From the NCBI RefSeq assembly GCF_000974785.1, contig NZ_BBWV01000002.1, forward strand, positions 806,001 to 870,000: a stretch of DNA of 64,000 nucleotides, given 5' to 3'. Made by a program: the position numbers and the translations under genes. Source of the DNA: Flavihumibacter petaseus NBRC 106054. GTDB lineage: Bacteria; Bacteroidota; Bacteroidia; Chitinophagales; Chitinophagaceae. The notes under the pieces were generated by a model. The model searched no databases. It was not told the origin of the DNA and saw nothing but the letters and a program-made list of their open reading frames with translations. Of this stretch, positions 42,901 through 51,685 are shown one piece after another; within the stretch, counting starts at the first letter, position 1; the number at the start of each line of letters is the position of its first letter.

Positions 42901-45147
42901 ATGGCCCATTTGCCCAAGCTGATTGAAGACCTGGCACTCATCCTGTTTGCTGCCGCCATCACTACTCTGATCTTTAAAAAACTCCGCCAGCCGCTCGTGC
43001 TGGGGTATATACTCGCCGGACTGCTCGTTGGTCCCCATATTTCAATTGTTCCCACTGTTGTAGACCGCGAAAACATCAATATTCTTGCTGAGATCGGCGT
43101 GGTATTCCTGTTGTTCAGCCTTGGCCTTGAATTCAGTTTCAAGAAACTCGCAAGGGTTGGGGGGACCGCTTCCATCACGGCCATCTTTGAGATCTTCGCC
43201 ATGCTGGGCATAGGTTATGGCGCAGGTATCCTGATGGGATGGTCCAAAATGGATGCGATCTTTCTTGGGGGAATCCTTTCCATTTCATCCACTACCATTA
43301 TTATACGGGCCTTTGAAGAACTCGGCCTCAAGAACAAGCAGTTTGCCCGTGTTGTTTTTGGCGTCCTGATCGTGGAAGACCTGGTCGCCATCGTGCTCCT
43401 GGTGTTATTGTCCACCCTGGCCATGACCCAGCATTTTGCCGGTGCGCAGATGTTGTACTCCGTAGGCCGCCTGGTGTTCTTCCTGGCTTTATGGTTCCTT
43501 GCCGGAATATTCGTTCTGCCAACCCTGTTGCGGCGCATCAAGGGTTCACTGACAAACGAAACCCTGCTGATCCTGGCCCTCGGCCTCTGCCTGGCCATGG
43601 TGGTGCTGGCCACGCATACCGGATTTTCACCCGCACTCGGTGCCTTCGTAATGGGTTCCATTCTCGCGGAAACCACCCTGGCCGAAAAGATCGAACACCT
43701 GGTGATGCCGGTAAAGGATCTCTTCGCAGCCGTATTCTTTGTTTCAGTGGGCATACTCATCGATCCGAAAAGTATCGTTGACCATGCCGGCCCTGTCGCG
43801 ATCATCACCTTCCTGACGATCTTCGGAAAATTCCTGAGTTCTTCCATCGGCGCGGTGATCAGTGGTCAACCGCTGCGGCAATCCATTCAGACCGGTTTCA
43901 GTCTCGCCCAGATCGGCGAATTCTCCTTTATCATCGCACAGCTGGGGCTCACCCTTGGTGTGACCAGTGATTTTCTGTACCCGATTGCAGTGGCTGTTTC
44001 CGCAATTACCACATTTACCACCCCGTACCTCATTAAGGCTTCCGGTGGATTTTATGTGATGCTGGAAAGCGTGCTGCCTAAAAGATTCCTGCGTGCCGTG
44101 GATAAATACGCCTCCGGGACCCGGCAGATCCAGGCGGAAAGCGACTGGAAACAGGTGTTGCGCGCATACGGCATGATCATCGGCGGCAACAGTGTCATAG
44201 CCATTGCCATCATTGTATTTTCAGGAGTGGTCATCGGGCCGCTCGCGCATGAACACATTACACCCCGCTGGCTCGCAAATGTATTGCTGGTGGTGGTTAC
44301 CCTGCTGATTACGGCGCCTTTCTTCTGGGGACTAATGGTGCGGAAACCCCGTTCCATGGCCTTTAAGGATCTGTGGCTCGATAAGAAATACAACCGCGGC
44401 CCGCTGCTGCTGATCGAGATCGGCAGGAACGTGCTGGGGGTGCTGATTTTCGGATTGCTGGTAGACCGGTTGTTTTCCGGCAAGGTTGCTGCGCTTTCGG
44501 CTTTCCTGGTGTTTATCGTAGTCATGATCATCTTTTCCAAAAAGCTACAGTCCTATTATGCAAGGATCGAACACCGGTTTTTGCGAAACCTGAACGCCCG
44601 GGAGAATGCAAAGGACGAGAAACCAGAACGGGAAGCCTTGCTGTCCCCCTGGGATGCGCACCTGGCTACTATGACGGTGAGCCCGGAGATCACTGGCCTC
44701 GGAAAAACACTGGAAGAACTTGCCTGGCGCGAAACCTACGGCATCAACGTGGCCAGCATTGACCGTGGCACCAAAATGATCCATATTCCTGCACGTACCG
44801 AACGCATTTTTCCGCATGATAAATTATCGGTTATCGGCACCGATATGCAGTTGCAGATGTTCCGTGCAGCAGTGGAGATCAACCAGAATGATCTGCTCCA
44901 GCTGCCCGAGGAAAATGAAGATATCGAGCTGGTCAGCATTATTGTGGATGAACACAACCACCTGAAGGGACAAAGTATCCGGAGTTCCAATATCCGGGAA
45001 CGGACGGATGGCCTGGTGGTGGGCATCGAACGGGATGCCCGCAGGATGCTCAATCCGGATTCCTATACGGTATTTGAATGGGGCGATGTGGTGTGGATTG
45101 TAGGCAACCGCCGCAAGATCCTGTCGCTGTCACATCCTGTTTCCTGA
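42901..45147 (+). CDS. CPA2-type monovalent cation:proton antiporter (KefB-like)
   Basis: The 748-residue protein has about 12-13 membrane helices in the N-terminal half with typical CPA2 features (Gly-Tyr-Ile-Leu-Ala-Gly-Leu-Leu-Val-Gly-Pro, Leu-Phe-Ser-Leu-Gly-Leu-Glu-Phe, Ile-Val-Glu-Asp-Leu, and Gly-Ala-Phe-Val-Met-Gly). Two further helices lie at about 430-560, followed by two TrkA-C-like regulatory domains (about 610-745). The usual TrkA-N nucleotide-binding domain of KefB/C is absent, so gating may rely on the RCK-C modules only. Probably exports K+ or Na+ against protons. Confidence 0.9.
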   Translation: MAHLPKLIEDLALILFAAAITTLIFKKLRQPLVLGYILAGLLVGPHISIVPTVVDRENINILAEIGVVFLLFSLGLEFSFKKLARVGGTASITAIFEIFAMLGIGYGAGILMGWSKMDAIFLGGILSISSTTIIIRAFEELGLKNKQFARVVFGVLIVEDLVAIVLLVLLSTLAMTQHFAGAQMLYSVGRLVFFLALWFLAGIFVLPTLLRRIKGSLTNETLLILALGLCLAMVVLATHTGFSPALGAFVMGSILAETTLAEKIEHLVMPVKDLFAAVFFVSVGILIDPKSIVDHAGPVAIITFLTIFGKFLSSSIGAVISGQPLRQSIQTGFSLAQIGEFSFIIAQLGLTLGVTSDFLYPIAVAVSAITTFTTPYLIKASGGFYVMLESVLPKRFLRAVDKYASGTRQIQAESDWKQVLRAYGMIIGGNSVIAIAIIVFSGVVIGPLAHEHITPRWLANVLLVVVTLLITAPFFWGLMVRKPRSMAFKDLWLDKKYNRGPLLLIEIGRNVLGVLIFGLLVDRLFSGKVAALSAFLVFIVVMIIFSKKLQSYYARIEHRFLRNLNARENAKDEKPEREALLSPWDAHLATMTVSPEITGLGKTLEELAWRETYGINVASIDRGTKMIHIPARTERIFPHDKLSVIGTDMQLQMFRAAVEINQNDLLQLPEENEDIELVSIIVDEHNHLKGQSIRSSNIRERTDGLVVGIERDARRMLNPDSYTVFEWGDVVWIVGNRRKILSLSHPVS

Positions 45148-46407
45148 TCAGTATTCCATCTTTCTTAATGAGGGTGCTTTAAACCAGGTGGTCACGACCA
45201 CCAGCAGTGTCATGCATCCGCCGAACACCACCGACGGAACGAGTCCCATCAGGCGTGCCATCACGCCACTTTCAAACTGGCCGATTTCATTGCTGCTGTT
45301 AATGAACATGCTGTTGACACTCATCACCCGTCCGCGCATATCGTCGGGTGTTTTCAGTTGGAGGATGGTGCCCCGCACCACCACGCTGATCCCGTCAAGC
45401 ATGCCGCTGAACAGGAGTGCGATGAAAGACAGCCAGAATAGTTTTGATAGTGCGAAGATGATGATGCAGCAGCCAAATCCCCCTACGGCAAAAAACAGCC
45501 GCCGGCCCTGCTTGTTTTTCATCGGAAAGAAAGTGAGCAGCAACACGATGCAGATGGCACCAATATCTGCAGCGGCATTCAGCCAGCCGAATCCTATCGG
45601 TCCCACTTTCAGCACGTCCTTGGCGAAAACGGGCACCATGGCAACAGCGCCGCCGAAGAGCACGGCAAAAAGATCGAGGGTCAGCGCGCCCAACACCTCT
45701 TTTGTCCGGAATACAAATCGAACGCCTTCCTGCACGCTTTCCCAGGTGGATTGCTGTTGCCCCGGTTTAGGCAGGGGTGGCTTGGGCAGGATGCGGCTGA
45801 TCCGGAGCAGTCCCAGTGCGATCAGGATGCAGATCACCGAAAGCGTACCAGTGGTGCCGAGAAAGGCAATCAGGAAGCCGCCGGCAGCATGACCGGTAAC
45901 AGAGGCGGTTAGCCAGGTGCCCTGGTTCCAGGTGGTGGCGTTGGCCAGCAGATCACGCGGCACAACCTGAGCGAGGATCGCGGAAAAACAGGGGCCGGTA
46001 AACGACCTGAAAATGCCGGTAAAGAAGATGGCCACATAGATGCCTGTCACAATAAAAACTTTCAAACCTCCATGGGTAAACGAAAAGGAAAGCAGCAGTA
46101 ACATCAGTGCACAGGCGCCATATAACGCAACACCACGGAGCAACAGGCGTCGTTTGTCAGAAAGGTCAATCACATGACCGGAATAGAGGGCAAGTGCAAT
46201 TGCCGGAACGGCTTCGGCAAGTCCGATAAGTCCCATTGCCAGCGGATCGCCGGTCAGTTCATACAACCACCAGCCGACGAGCGTGCTCATCATGCGCAGG
46301 GCCATGATGAACAGAAATCTTCCGGTCATCAGGTTCCTGAATTCCGGAAGGCGTATGCTGGCGAAAGGGTCTGATTGCTGTTGCAGGTTTTTTGTTTCTG
46401 TCGTCAT
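45148..46407 (-). CDS. MFS transporter (enterobactin-exporter-like group)
   Basis: The 419-residue protein has 12 helices and the loop pattern of the MFS_3/EntS-like group (Arg-Phe-Leu-Phe near residue 30; Met-Arg-Gly-Arg-Val-Met-Ser-Val near 335). This group exports siderophores, drugs or metabolites; nothing nearby points to one. It follows the deoxynucleoside kinase by 9 bases, so folK, the kinase and this gene form an operon. Its stop and that of the antiporter form the palindrome TGATCA. Confidence 0.87.
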   Translation of the reverse strand: MTTETKNLQQQSDPFASIRLPEFRNLMTGRFLFIMALRMMSTLVGWWLYELTGDPLAMGLIGLAEAVPAIALALYSGHVIDLSDKRRLLLRGVALYGACALMLLLLSFSFTHGGLKVFIVTGIYVAIFFTGIFRSFTGPCFSAILAQVVPRDLLANATTWNQGTWLTASVTGHAAGGFLIAFLGTTGTLSVICILIALGLLRISRILPKPPLPKPGQQQSTWESVQEGVRFVFRTKEVLGALTLDLFAVLFGGAVAMVPVFAKDVLKVGPIGFGWLNAAADIGAICIVLLLTFFPMKNKQGRRLFFAVGGFGCCIIIFALSKLFWLSFIALLFSGMLDGISVVVRGTILQLKTPDDMRGRVMSVNSMFINSSNEIGQFESGVMARLMGLVPSVVFGGCMTLLVVVTTWFKAPSLRKMEY

Positions 46408-46416
46408 GTTGTCGCA

Positions 46417-47049
46417 TTAGGGCAGGGCCAGGAAATGCTGCCCGTTCTCATAGTCTTTTTCGAGGGCATCCAGAATGACCTGCACATGTTTTTCATTTCC
46501 CAGGAAATCGGCATTGGAGGCATCCACAAACAATGTTTTGATATTGTGCTGCCTTATATAATGGGTATAGGTCTCCTGGATCCGGAATAAATAGTCGTCC
46601 GGAATCGACTGTTCATAAGAGCGGTTCCGCCGCCGGATATTGCTCTGCAGTTTCTGCACGGGGGCATGCAGGTAGATCAGGATATCGGGTTGCACCAGCT
46701 GCGGGATAATGATGTCAAAGATCCGCTGGTATAACCTGAATTCTTCTTCCGGCAGGTTCACTTTGGCAAACAGCAGGCATTTGGTAAAAAGGTAGTCGGA
46801 GATGGTTACGCTTTGAAAGAGATCTTTCGTGTGCACCAGTTCCTTCAGTTGTTTGTAACGTTCCGCCATAAAAAACAATTCCAGCGGGAAGGCAAACTGT
46901 GAAGGGTTTTCATAAAACTTAGGCAGGAAGGGATTGTCGGCAAATGCTTCCAGTACAAGCCGGGCATTATAATGTTTGGAAAGGAGGTGGGCCAGCGTTG
47001 TTTTTCCTGCGCCAATATTTCCTTCGATCGTAATGAAGTGGTAATTCAT
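46417..47049 (-). CDS. Deoxynucleoside kinase (dGK/dAK type)
   Basis: The 210-residue protein phosphorylates purine deoxynucleosides in the salvage route. It has the P-loop Glu-Gly-Asn-Ile-Gly-Ala-Gly-Lys-Thr-Thr (about 9-18), a Glu at about 34 in Val-Leu-Glu-Ala-Phe, an Asp-Tyr-Leu-Phe segment like the Asp-Arg-Ser of the family, and the lid Arg-Arg-Arg-Asn-Arg. It matches Bacteroidota and Firmicute dGK-type kinases in size. It lies 34 bases after folK, a common arrangement in this phylum. Confidence 0.92.
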   Translation of the reverse strand: MNYHFITIEGNIGAGKTTLAHLLSKHYNARLVLEAFADNPFLPKFYENPSQFAFPLELFFMAERYKQLKELVHTKDLFQSVTISDYLFTKCLLFAKVNLPEEEFRLYQRIFDIIIPQLVQPDILIYLHAPVQKLQSNIRRRNRSYEQSIPDDYLFRIQETYTHYIRQHNIKTLFVDASNADFLGNEKHVQVILDALEKDYENGQHFLALP

Positions 47050-47083
47050 GAGAGTAACCGCAAAGAAAATATAAAGCCCTGTA

Positions 47084-47569
47084 TTAGCCGTTATATTTTT
47101 TTACCGGCAGATCATCCGGGGTTTGCTGCAACAAGGCATCGATGGTCAGCTGTAACTCCGGGTGAATGAAGGAAGGGATGAGTTCCGCGAGGGGAATAAG
47201 TGCGAAGCGGCGAAGTGGCAACCGGGGATGCGGGATAGAAATATGATCGTTGTGATGAATTTCATCTCCGTAAAGCAGGATGTCGATATCGATCAGCCGG
47301 GGTCCGTTCCTTTCTTCCCGTACCCGGCCCATTTGCTTTTCTATTTTCAGCAGCATCGACATGAGTGCAGCGGCGTTGAGCGGCGTCCGGATTTCCAATA
47401 CCTGGTTAAGAAAATCCGGCTGGTCTCCGAATCCCCAGGCGGCTGTTTCGTACAAAGACGACTGGCGCAATACCTGTCCGGCTTCCTGTGCCACCAGCCA
47501 GGCTGCCTTTTGCAGGTTTTCGATCCGGTTTCCGAGATTCCCCCCGATCAGGAGATAAGCGGTATGCAT
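47084..47569 (-). CDS. folK: 2-amino-4-hydroxy-6-hydroxymethyldihydropteridine pyrophosphokinase
   Basis: HPPK transfers pyrophosphate from ATP to hydroxymethyl-dihydropterin in folate synthesis. The 161-residue protein has the expected Gly-Gly-Asn-Leu-Gly-Asn-Arg start (about 8-14), Ser-x-Tyr-Glu-Thr-Ala-Ala-Trp-Gly, Gln-Met-Gly-Arg-Val-Arg and the signature Gly-Pro-Arg-Leu-Ile-Asp-Ile-Asp-Ile-Leu. All are in normal positions. It leads the folK-kinase-MFS unit and is divergent from sppA, 31 bases away. Confidence 0.96.
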   Translation of the reverse strand: MHTAYLLIGGNLGNRIENLQKAAWLVAQEAGQVLRQSSLYETAAWGFGDQPDFLNQVLEIRTPLNAAALMSMLLKIEKQMGRVREERNGPRLIDIDILLYGDEIHHNDHISIPHPRLPLRRFALIPLAELIPSFIHPELQLTIDALLQQTPDDLPVKKYNG

Positions 47570-47600
47570 AGTTTCTGTACTTTACAGGCCAAATATCGGT

Positions 47601-49358
47601 ATGGGACAATTCTTTAAATATTTTTTTGCCGCCCTGCTGGCTTTGGTGGTGTTTACGGTGATCGGGGTGTTCCTGTTAATCGGCCTGGCGGGGGCACTTG
47701 CATCGAAAGAAGAGGTGGTAATTGATCCGCATAGTGTACTGTATCTTGACCTGGGAAAGAATATAACCGAGCAGTCTCGCGATAATCCGCTGGCGGCACT
47801 CCAGGGCGATGAGCCCTATAGCCAGCCCGGCGTTTATGATATTGTGCAGATGCTTCAGTATGCCGGATCCGATGATGATATCGACGGACTTTACCTGAAA
47901 TGCGGCAGCAATGCAAATGGCTTCGGTACGAATGAAGAGCTCCGCAACGCGATCGCAAAGTTCAGGGCTTCAGGAAAATTCGTGATTGCCTTCGGAGAAG
48001 TCATTTCTCAGCAGGCTTATCATGTGGCGGATGTGGCCAGTGCCGTTTATGTGCACCCCAAAGGAGGGCTCGACTGGAAGGGTTTCGGATTGCAGTATGT
48101 GTTCTTCAAAAAAGCTTTGGATAAACTCGAAATTCAGCCGCAGATTTTTTATGCCGGCAAGTTCAAAAGTGCAACTGAGCCCTTTCGCGAGGAACAGATG
48201 ACGGAAGCCAACAAACTCCAGTCAAAAGTACTGCTGGACGACTTGTATGAACATTTTCTTACCGGTGCGGCGGCAGCAAGAAAGGTAGATGCCGCGGTGC
48301 TCCGCAACCTGGCAGACAGCAATGCCCTTCGGTCCGCCCATGATGCCGTAAATGCAGGTCTCTGCGACGGGTTGCGTTATGAAGATGAAGTGAAGGATGA
48401 GATCCGGAAGAAAAGCAGCAGCAAATCCATTGATGCCATCAATTTTGTGTCGATGGCCAAATACGGTTCAGCGGTAAATTATAACAGGGGTAGTGGTACC
48501 AACCGCATTGCCCTTATTTATGCGCAGGGGGATATTGTAGATGGTACGGGTGATGAGGGACAGATCGGCGGGGACCGTTTCCGCAGGTATATCCGGAAGG
48601 CCAGGCTGGATGACAATGTAAAGGCGATCGTTATCAGGATCAATTCTGGTGGGGGCAGCGCCATGGCCAGTGAGAACATGTGGCGTGAAGTGGAGCTTGC
48701 CAAAAAAGACAAACCCGTGATCGTGAGTTACGGGGATGTGGCTGCCTCCGGCGGGTATTATATGGGTTGCAATGCCGACAGTATTTTCGCCCAACCCAAT
48801 ACGATCACCGGTTCGATCGGCGTGTTTGCGATCATTCCCAATATGCAGGGATTTTTCCGTGACAAATTGGGAGTAACCTTCGACGGCGTGGAAACCAGCC
48901 CGCATGCCAATTCACCTTCAATTGCCGAACCGCTCAATGAAACAGAACGACGATTCTTTCAGTCGGATGTGGACAGTATCTATCATACTTTCCTGACACG
49001 GGTGGCGGATGGCCGGAAAAAAACAATTGCTGAAATCGACAGTATCGGGCAGGGAAGGGTGTGGACGGGTAGCCGCGCAGTACGCATCGGACTGGTTGAC
49101 CGGATCGGCGGTATTTCCGATGCCGTTGCAGCAGCAGCAAAAATGGCTGGTGTCAGGGAATACCGGTTGCGCGAATACCCGGAACAGATCAACATCTTCG
49201 AGAAACTGACAGGCGCTTACAAAAAAACCGTGGGCACCGAAGCGCTGAAAAGCGAGCTCGGCATACCCGCCTATGGCCTCTACGAAGAGTTCAGGTCCAT
49301 CAGGGCCTCTATCGGAAAGGTGCAGACGAAAATGCCCTATTACCTTATTTTCCGTTAA
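47601..49358 (+). CDS. sppA: Signal peptide peptidase SppA, long (67K) type
   Basis: The 585-residue inner-membrane protease degrades cleaved signal peptides. One N-terminal helix (about 8-33) is followed by two tandem ClpP-like domains, as in the E. coli 67K form. The Ser-Lys dyad is present: Lys189 in Lys-Phe-Lys-Ser-Ala-Thr-Glu-Pro-Phe and Ser383 in Gly-Asp-Val-Ala-Ala-Ser-Gly-Gly-Tyr-Tyr. Other fits are Asn-Ser-Gly-Gly-Gly-Ser and Thr-Gly-Ser-Ile-Gly-Val. The downstream ABC-2 permease starts 15 bases later. Confidence 0.95.
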   Translation: MGQFFKYFFAALLALVVFTVIGVFLLIGLAGALASKEEVVIDPHSVLYLDLGKNITEQSRDNPLAALQGDEPYSQPGVYDIVQMLQYAGSDDDIDGLYLKCGSNANGFGTNEELRNAIAKFRASGKFVIAFGEVISQQAYHVADVASAVYVHPKGGLDWKGFGLQYVFFKKALDKLEIQPQIFYAGKFKSATEPFREEQMTEANKLQSKVLLDDLYEHFLTGAAAARKVDAAVLRNLADSNALRSAHDAVNAGLCDGLRYEDEVKDEIRKKSSSKSIDAINFVSMAKYGSAVNYNRGSGTNRIALIYAQGDIVDGTGDEGQIGGDRFRRYIRKARLDDNVKAIVIRINSGGGSAMASENMWREVELAKKDKPVIVSYGDVAASGGYYMGCNADSIFAQPNTITGSIGVFAIIPNMQGFFRDKLGVTFDGVETSPHANSPSIAEPLNETERRFFQSDVDSIYHTFLTRVADGRKKTIAEIDSIGQGRVWTGSRAVRIGLVDRIGGISDAVAAAAKMAGVREYRLREYPEQINIFEKLTGAYKKTVGTEALKSELGIPAYGLYEEFRSIRASIGKVQTKMPYYLIFR

Positions 49359-49373
49359 CGTCGTCGATCCTTT

Positions 49374-50483
49374 ATGGAGAAACAGTATAGTCAGGTGCGG
49401 GCGATGCTGGCCATTACGAAGGCCAGCCTGATCGGCATATTCCGTAGTCCCAGTGCCGTGGTATTCAGTATTTTCTTTCCACTCATATTTATTCTTGTTT
49501 TCGGCTTTATCGGCAACGGCGGCGGACCGGTTTACCGGATCGCCCTGACACCCGGCTCCGATACCAGTAACCCGGTTTACCAGGGGCTGCGGGAGCGGTC
49601 CAATATCCGCTTCACCGATCCGGTAGATTCCGCACAACTGGAAAGTGACCTGGTGAAGGGTCGGATTACCGGTGAACTGGCCATCCGGCCGAAGGGAGGA
49701 TCAGGTGATAGGGCCGCCGGTTACCAGGTGACTTTCCGGGCAACTACGGCCAGCGCCGATAAGTTTTACAGCTTTATGCCCCTGTTGGAAAATATCATCT
49801 TTAAAATAGACCGGCAGCGGGAACCCGGAGCCTCCACCATTGCTACAATAGTTCCGGAGATCCGGCAGGTGCGGGAGTATCGCACCATCGATTTTATACT
49901 TCCCGGGCAGCTCGGTTTTTCCCTGCTCAGTATGGGGGTGTTCGGTGTGGCATTTTTGTTTTTCAATCTCCGCCAGCAGCTGGTGCTGAAGCGGATGTTT
50001 GCCACGCCGGTCAGCAAAACGGCGATCATTATGGGAGAGGGGCTGAGCCGGGTGATCTTCCAGTTGATGACTGCTGTGGTGATCATCGGGCTGGGCTATT
50101 TTGCCTTCCAGTTTTCCCTGGTGCACGGGTGGGTCACCTTTGCCGAGATCATGGTGCTGTGTTTTGTCGCCCTCCTGGTATTTATGGGGTTTGGTTTTAT
50201 TGTAAGCGCATTGGCTCCCAATGAGAGCGTCATACCTCTTTTTGCCAATGTGATCACCCTGCCGCAATTTCTGCTGGCAGGTACATTTTTTTCCATTGAT
50301 GTCTTCCCCAAATGGCTGCAGCCGTTTTGCCGGGCATTACCGCTTACGCACTTTAATGATGCCATGCGAAAGATCGCTTTTGAGGGAGCCCATCTTACCG
50401 ATTGTGGTAAACAGATCGGCTTTTTGCTGGGCTGGGGGGTGCTCATTTATGTGGTAGCTGAACGGGTCTTCCGGTGGGAATGA
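49374..50483 (+). CDS. ABC-2 type transporter permease
   Basis: The 369-residue protein has an N-terminal helix (about 22-42), a large extracytoplasmic domain (about 45-180) and five or six C-terminal helices, the ABC-2 exporter permease layout. The Asp-Phe-Ile-Leu-Pro-Gly-Gln segment before the second helix is typical of this group. The cognate ATPase is not next to it; the ABC-F gene in the window is not a plausible partner. The substrate is unknown. It is probably co-transcribed with sppA (15-base gap) and the next gene (19-base gap). Confidence 0.87.
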   Translation: MEKQYSQVRAMLAITKASLIGIFRSPSAVVFSIFFPLIFILVFGFIGNGGGPVYRIALTPGSDTSNPVYQGLRERSNIRFTDPVDSAQLESDLVKGRITGELAIRPKGGSGDRAAGYQVTFRATTASADKFYSFMPLLENIIFKIDRQREPGASTIATIVPEIRQVREYRTIDFILPGQLGFSLLSMGVFGVAFLFFNLRQQLVLKRMFATPVSKTAIIMGEGLSRVIFQLMTAVVIIGLGYFAFQFSLVHGWVTFAEIMVLCFVALLVFMGFGFIVSALAPNESVIPLFANVITLPQFLLAGTFFSIDVFPKWLQPFCRALPLTHFNDAMRKIAFEGAHLTDCGKQIGFLLGWGVLIYVVAERVFRWE

Positions 50484-50502
50484 CCCCGAACAATAGGTTT
50501 AT

Positions 50503-50952
50503 ATGAAAATTTTGAAACTGGCATTCTGGAGTATCCTGTTCTTCTCATTGTTGCTGCTGGTATTCAGCCTGCTGATTCCATCGCATGTGCGTATCTCCCG
50601 CGCGATTGATATACAGGCGGGTAAAGCGCAGGTCTTGCCGCTCATCAGCACTAATGACGGCTGGACTAAATGGAATGCCTATGCGCAGGACAGTTCCGGT
50701 AAATTCAGGTTTGAGATCAGGTCGGTGAGTGACAGTCTCGTTGAGGCAGACTGGACGGCAGGCAATAAAACATATCCTTCGAACCTGGCATTGTATGGGT
50801 TGAAATCTGGCACACTTACTGTACAATGGTATGTAGACTTTAAGCTTTCCTGGTATCCCTGGGAAAAATTCGGCAGTATCCTTTATGACAACCAGATGGG
50901 TCCCGTGATGGAGCAAAGCCTCAGGCAACTGAAGGCGCTTGCGGAAAAATGA
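50503..50952 (+). CDS. Membrane-anchored SRPBCC-like protein
   Basis: The 149-residue protein begins with one membrane helix (about 7-27). The rest fits a START/polyketide-cyclase-like (SRPBCC) fold: Val-Arg-Ile-Ser-Arg-Ala-Ile-Asp-Ile, Asp-Gly-Trp-Thr-Lys-Trp-Asn-Ala-Tyr and a final amphipathic helix (Leu-Arg-Gln-Leu-Lys-Ala-Leu). Members bind hydrophobic ligands. It may serve the adjacent permease, but this is conjecture. Confidence 0.75.
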   Translation: MKILKLAFWSILFFSLLLLVFSLLIPSHVRISRAIDIQAGKAQVLPLISTNDGWTKWNAYAQDSSGKFRFEIRSVSDSLVEADWTAGNKTYPSNLALYGLKSGTLTVQWYVDFKLSWYPWEKFGSILYDNQMGPVMEQSLRQLKALAEK

Positions 50953-50995
50953 ATCGAATTACAGTATTCACTTTGTAAACAATAAACAGAAAAGT

Positions 50996-51487
50996 ATGAA
51001 GTACCTGATCCTGGCGGTAATCGCCATTGGTTCATTGCTCCCTGCGAAAGCACAGGAGGCCAGAAAAAGTCCGCATGACACAGTTTCCAACGGAAACATT
51101 ACCGTGACATACGGCCGGCCTTACAAAAAGGGCCGCGATATATTCGGCGGGCTGGAGGCTTACGGTAAGGTCTGGAGGCTCGGCGCTGATGAAGCTACCA
51201 CGATCACCTTTGCCAAGGACGGCAGTTTCGGTGGCAAGGCCGTAAAGGCCGGCACGTACACCCTGTTTGCGACGCCAGACAAGAAGGAATGGACATTTAT
51301 TCTCAACAGCCAGCTGGGACAGTGGGGCGCATATGATTATGACAAGAATAAAGGCAAGGATGTGTTGCAGGTAAAGGCACCGTCCAAAGCCCTGTCGAGC
51401 CCGGTGGAGCAGTTAACGATCCGGCTTGACGGAAAGAATATGATCGTGGAGTGGGACAAGACGCAGGTAACAGTACCGGCTTCCTGA
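50996..51487 (+). CDS. DUF2911 secreted protein
   Basis: The 163-residue protein has a signal peptide (about 1-18, cleavage near Ala-Lys-Ala-Gln) and the DUF2911 pattern: Val-Thr-Tyr-Gly-Arg-Pro-Tyr-Lys-Lys-Gly-Arg, Val-Trp-Arg-Leu-Gly-Ala-Asp-Glu-Ala-Thr, Gly-Thr-Tyr-Thr-Leu-Phe and Trp-Thr-Phe-Ile-Leu-Asn. The family is common in Bacteroidota, periplasmic, and of unknown function. ATG 50996 is chosen because the ORF's earlier Met lies before the signal peptide. Confidence 0.88.
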   Translation: MKYLILAVIAIGSLLPAKAQEARKSPHDTVSNGNITVTYGRPYKKGRDIFGGLEAYGKVWRLGADEATTITFAKDGSFGGKAVKAGTYTLFATPDKKEWTFILNSQLGQWGAYDYDKNKGKDVLQVKAPSKALSSPVEQLTIRLDGKNMIVEWDKTQVTVPAS

Positions 51488-51517
51488 CCAACGGAAGGGC
51501 GTAAATAACCGCTTATC

Positions 51518-51548
51518 AAAAAGCTGCTGATGAAGCAGCTTTTTTTTG
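51518..51548 (+). terminator. Rho-independent terminator after the sppA cluster
   Basis: Stem AAGCTGCT / AGCAGCTT with a short loop, flanked by A-rich and T8 runs, 30 bases after the DUF2911 stop. Confidence 0.9.
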
Positions 51549-51606
51549 TCTTTTGTTGCCAGATATTGCGGGGATTTTAAAAATATATTGCAGCTTTTTG
51601 CGGCTT

Positions 51607-51626
51607 TTTAGGGATTATCCCCTAAA
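51607..51626. promoter_or_regulatory. Inverted repeat upstream of susC
   Basis: TTTAGGG and CCCTAAA arms separated by six bases, 59 bases before the SusC start. Possible operator or leader hairpin; the regulator is unknown. Confidence 0.4.
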
Positions 51627-51685
51627 TTCAGGTGGCAATTTTCTGCATTATCCCACACACTTTCGGTCAATCAAAACAAGCTGTC

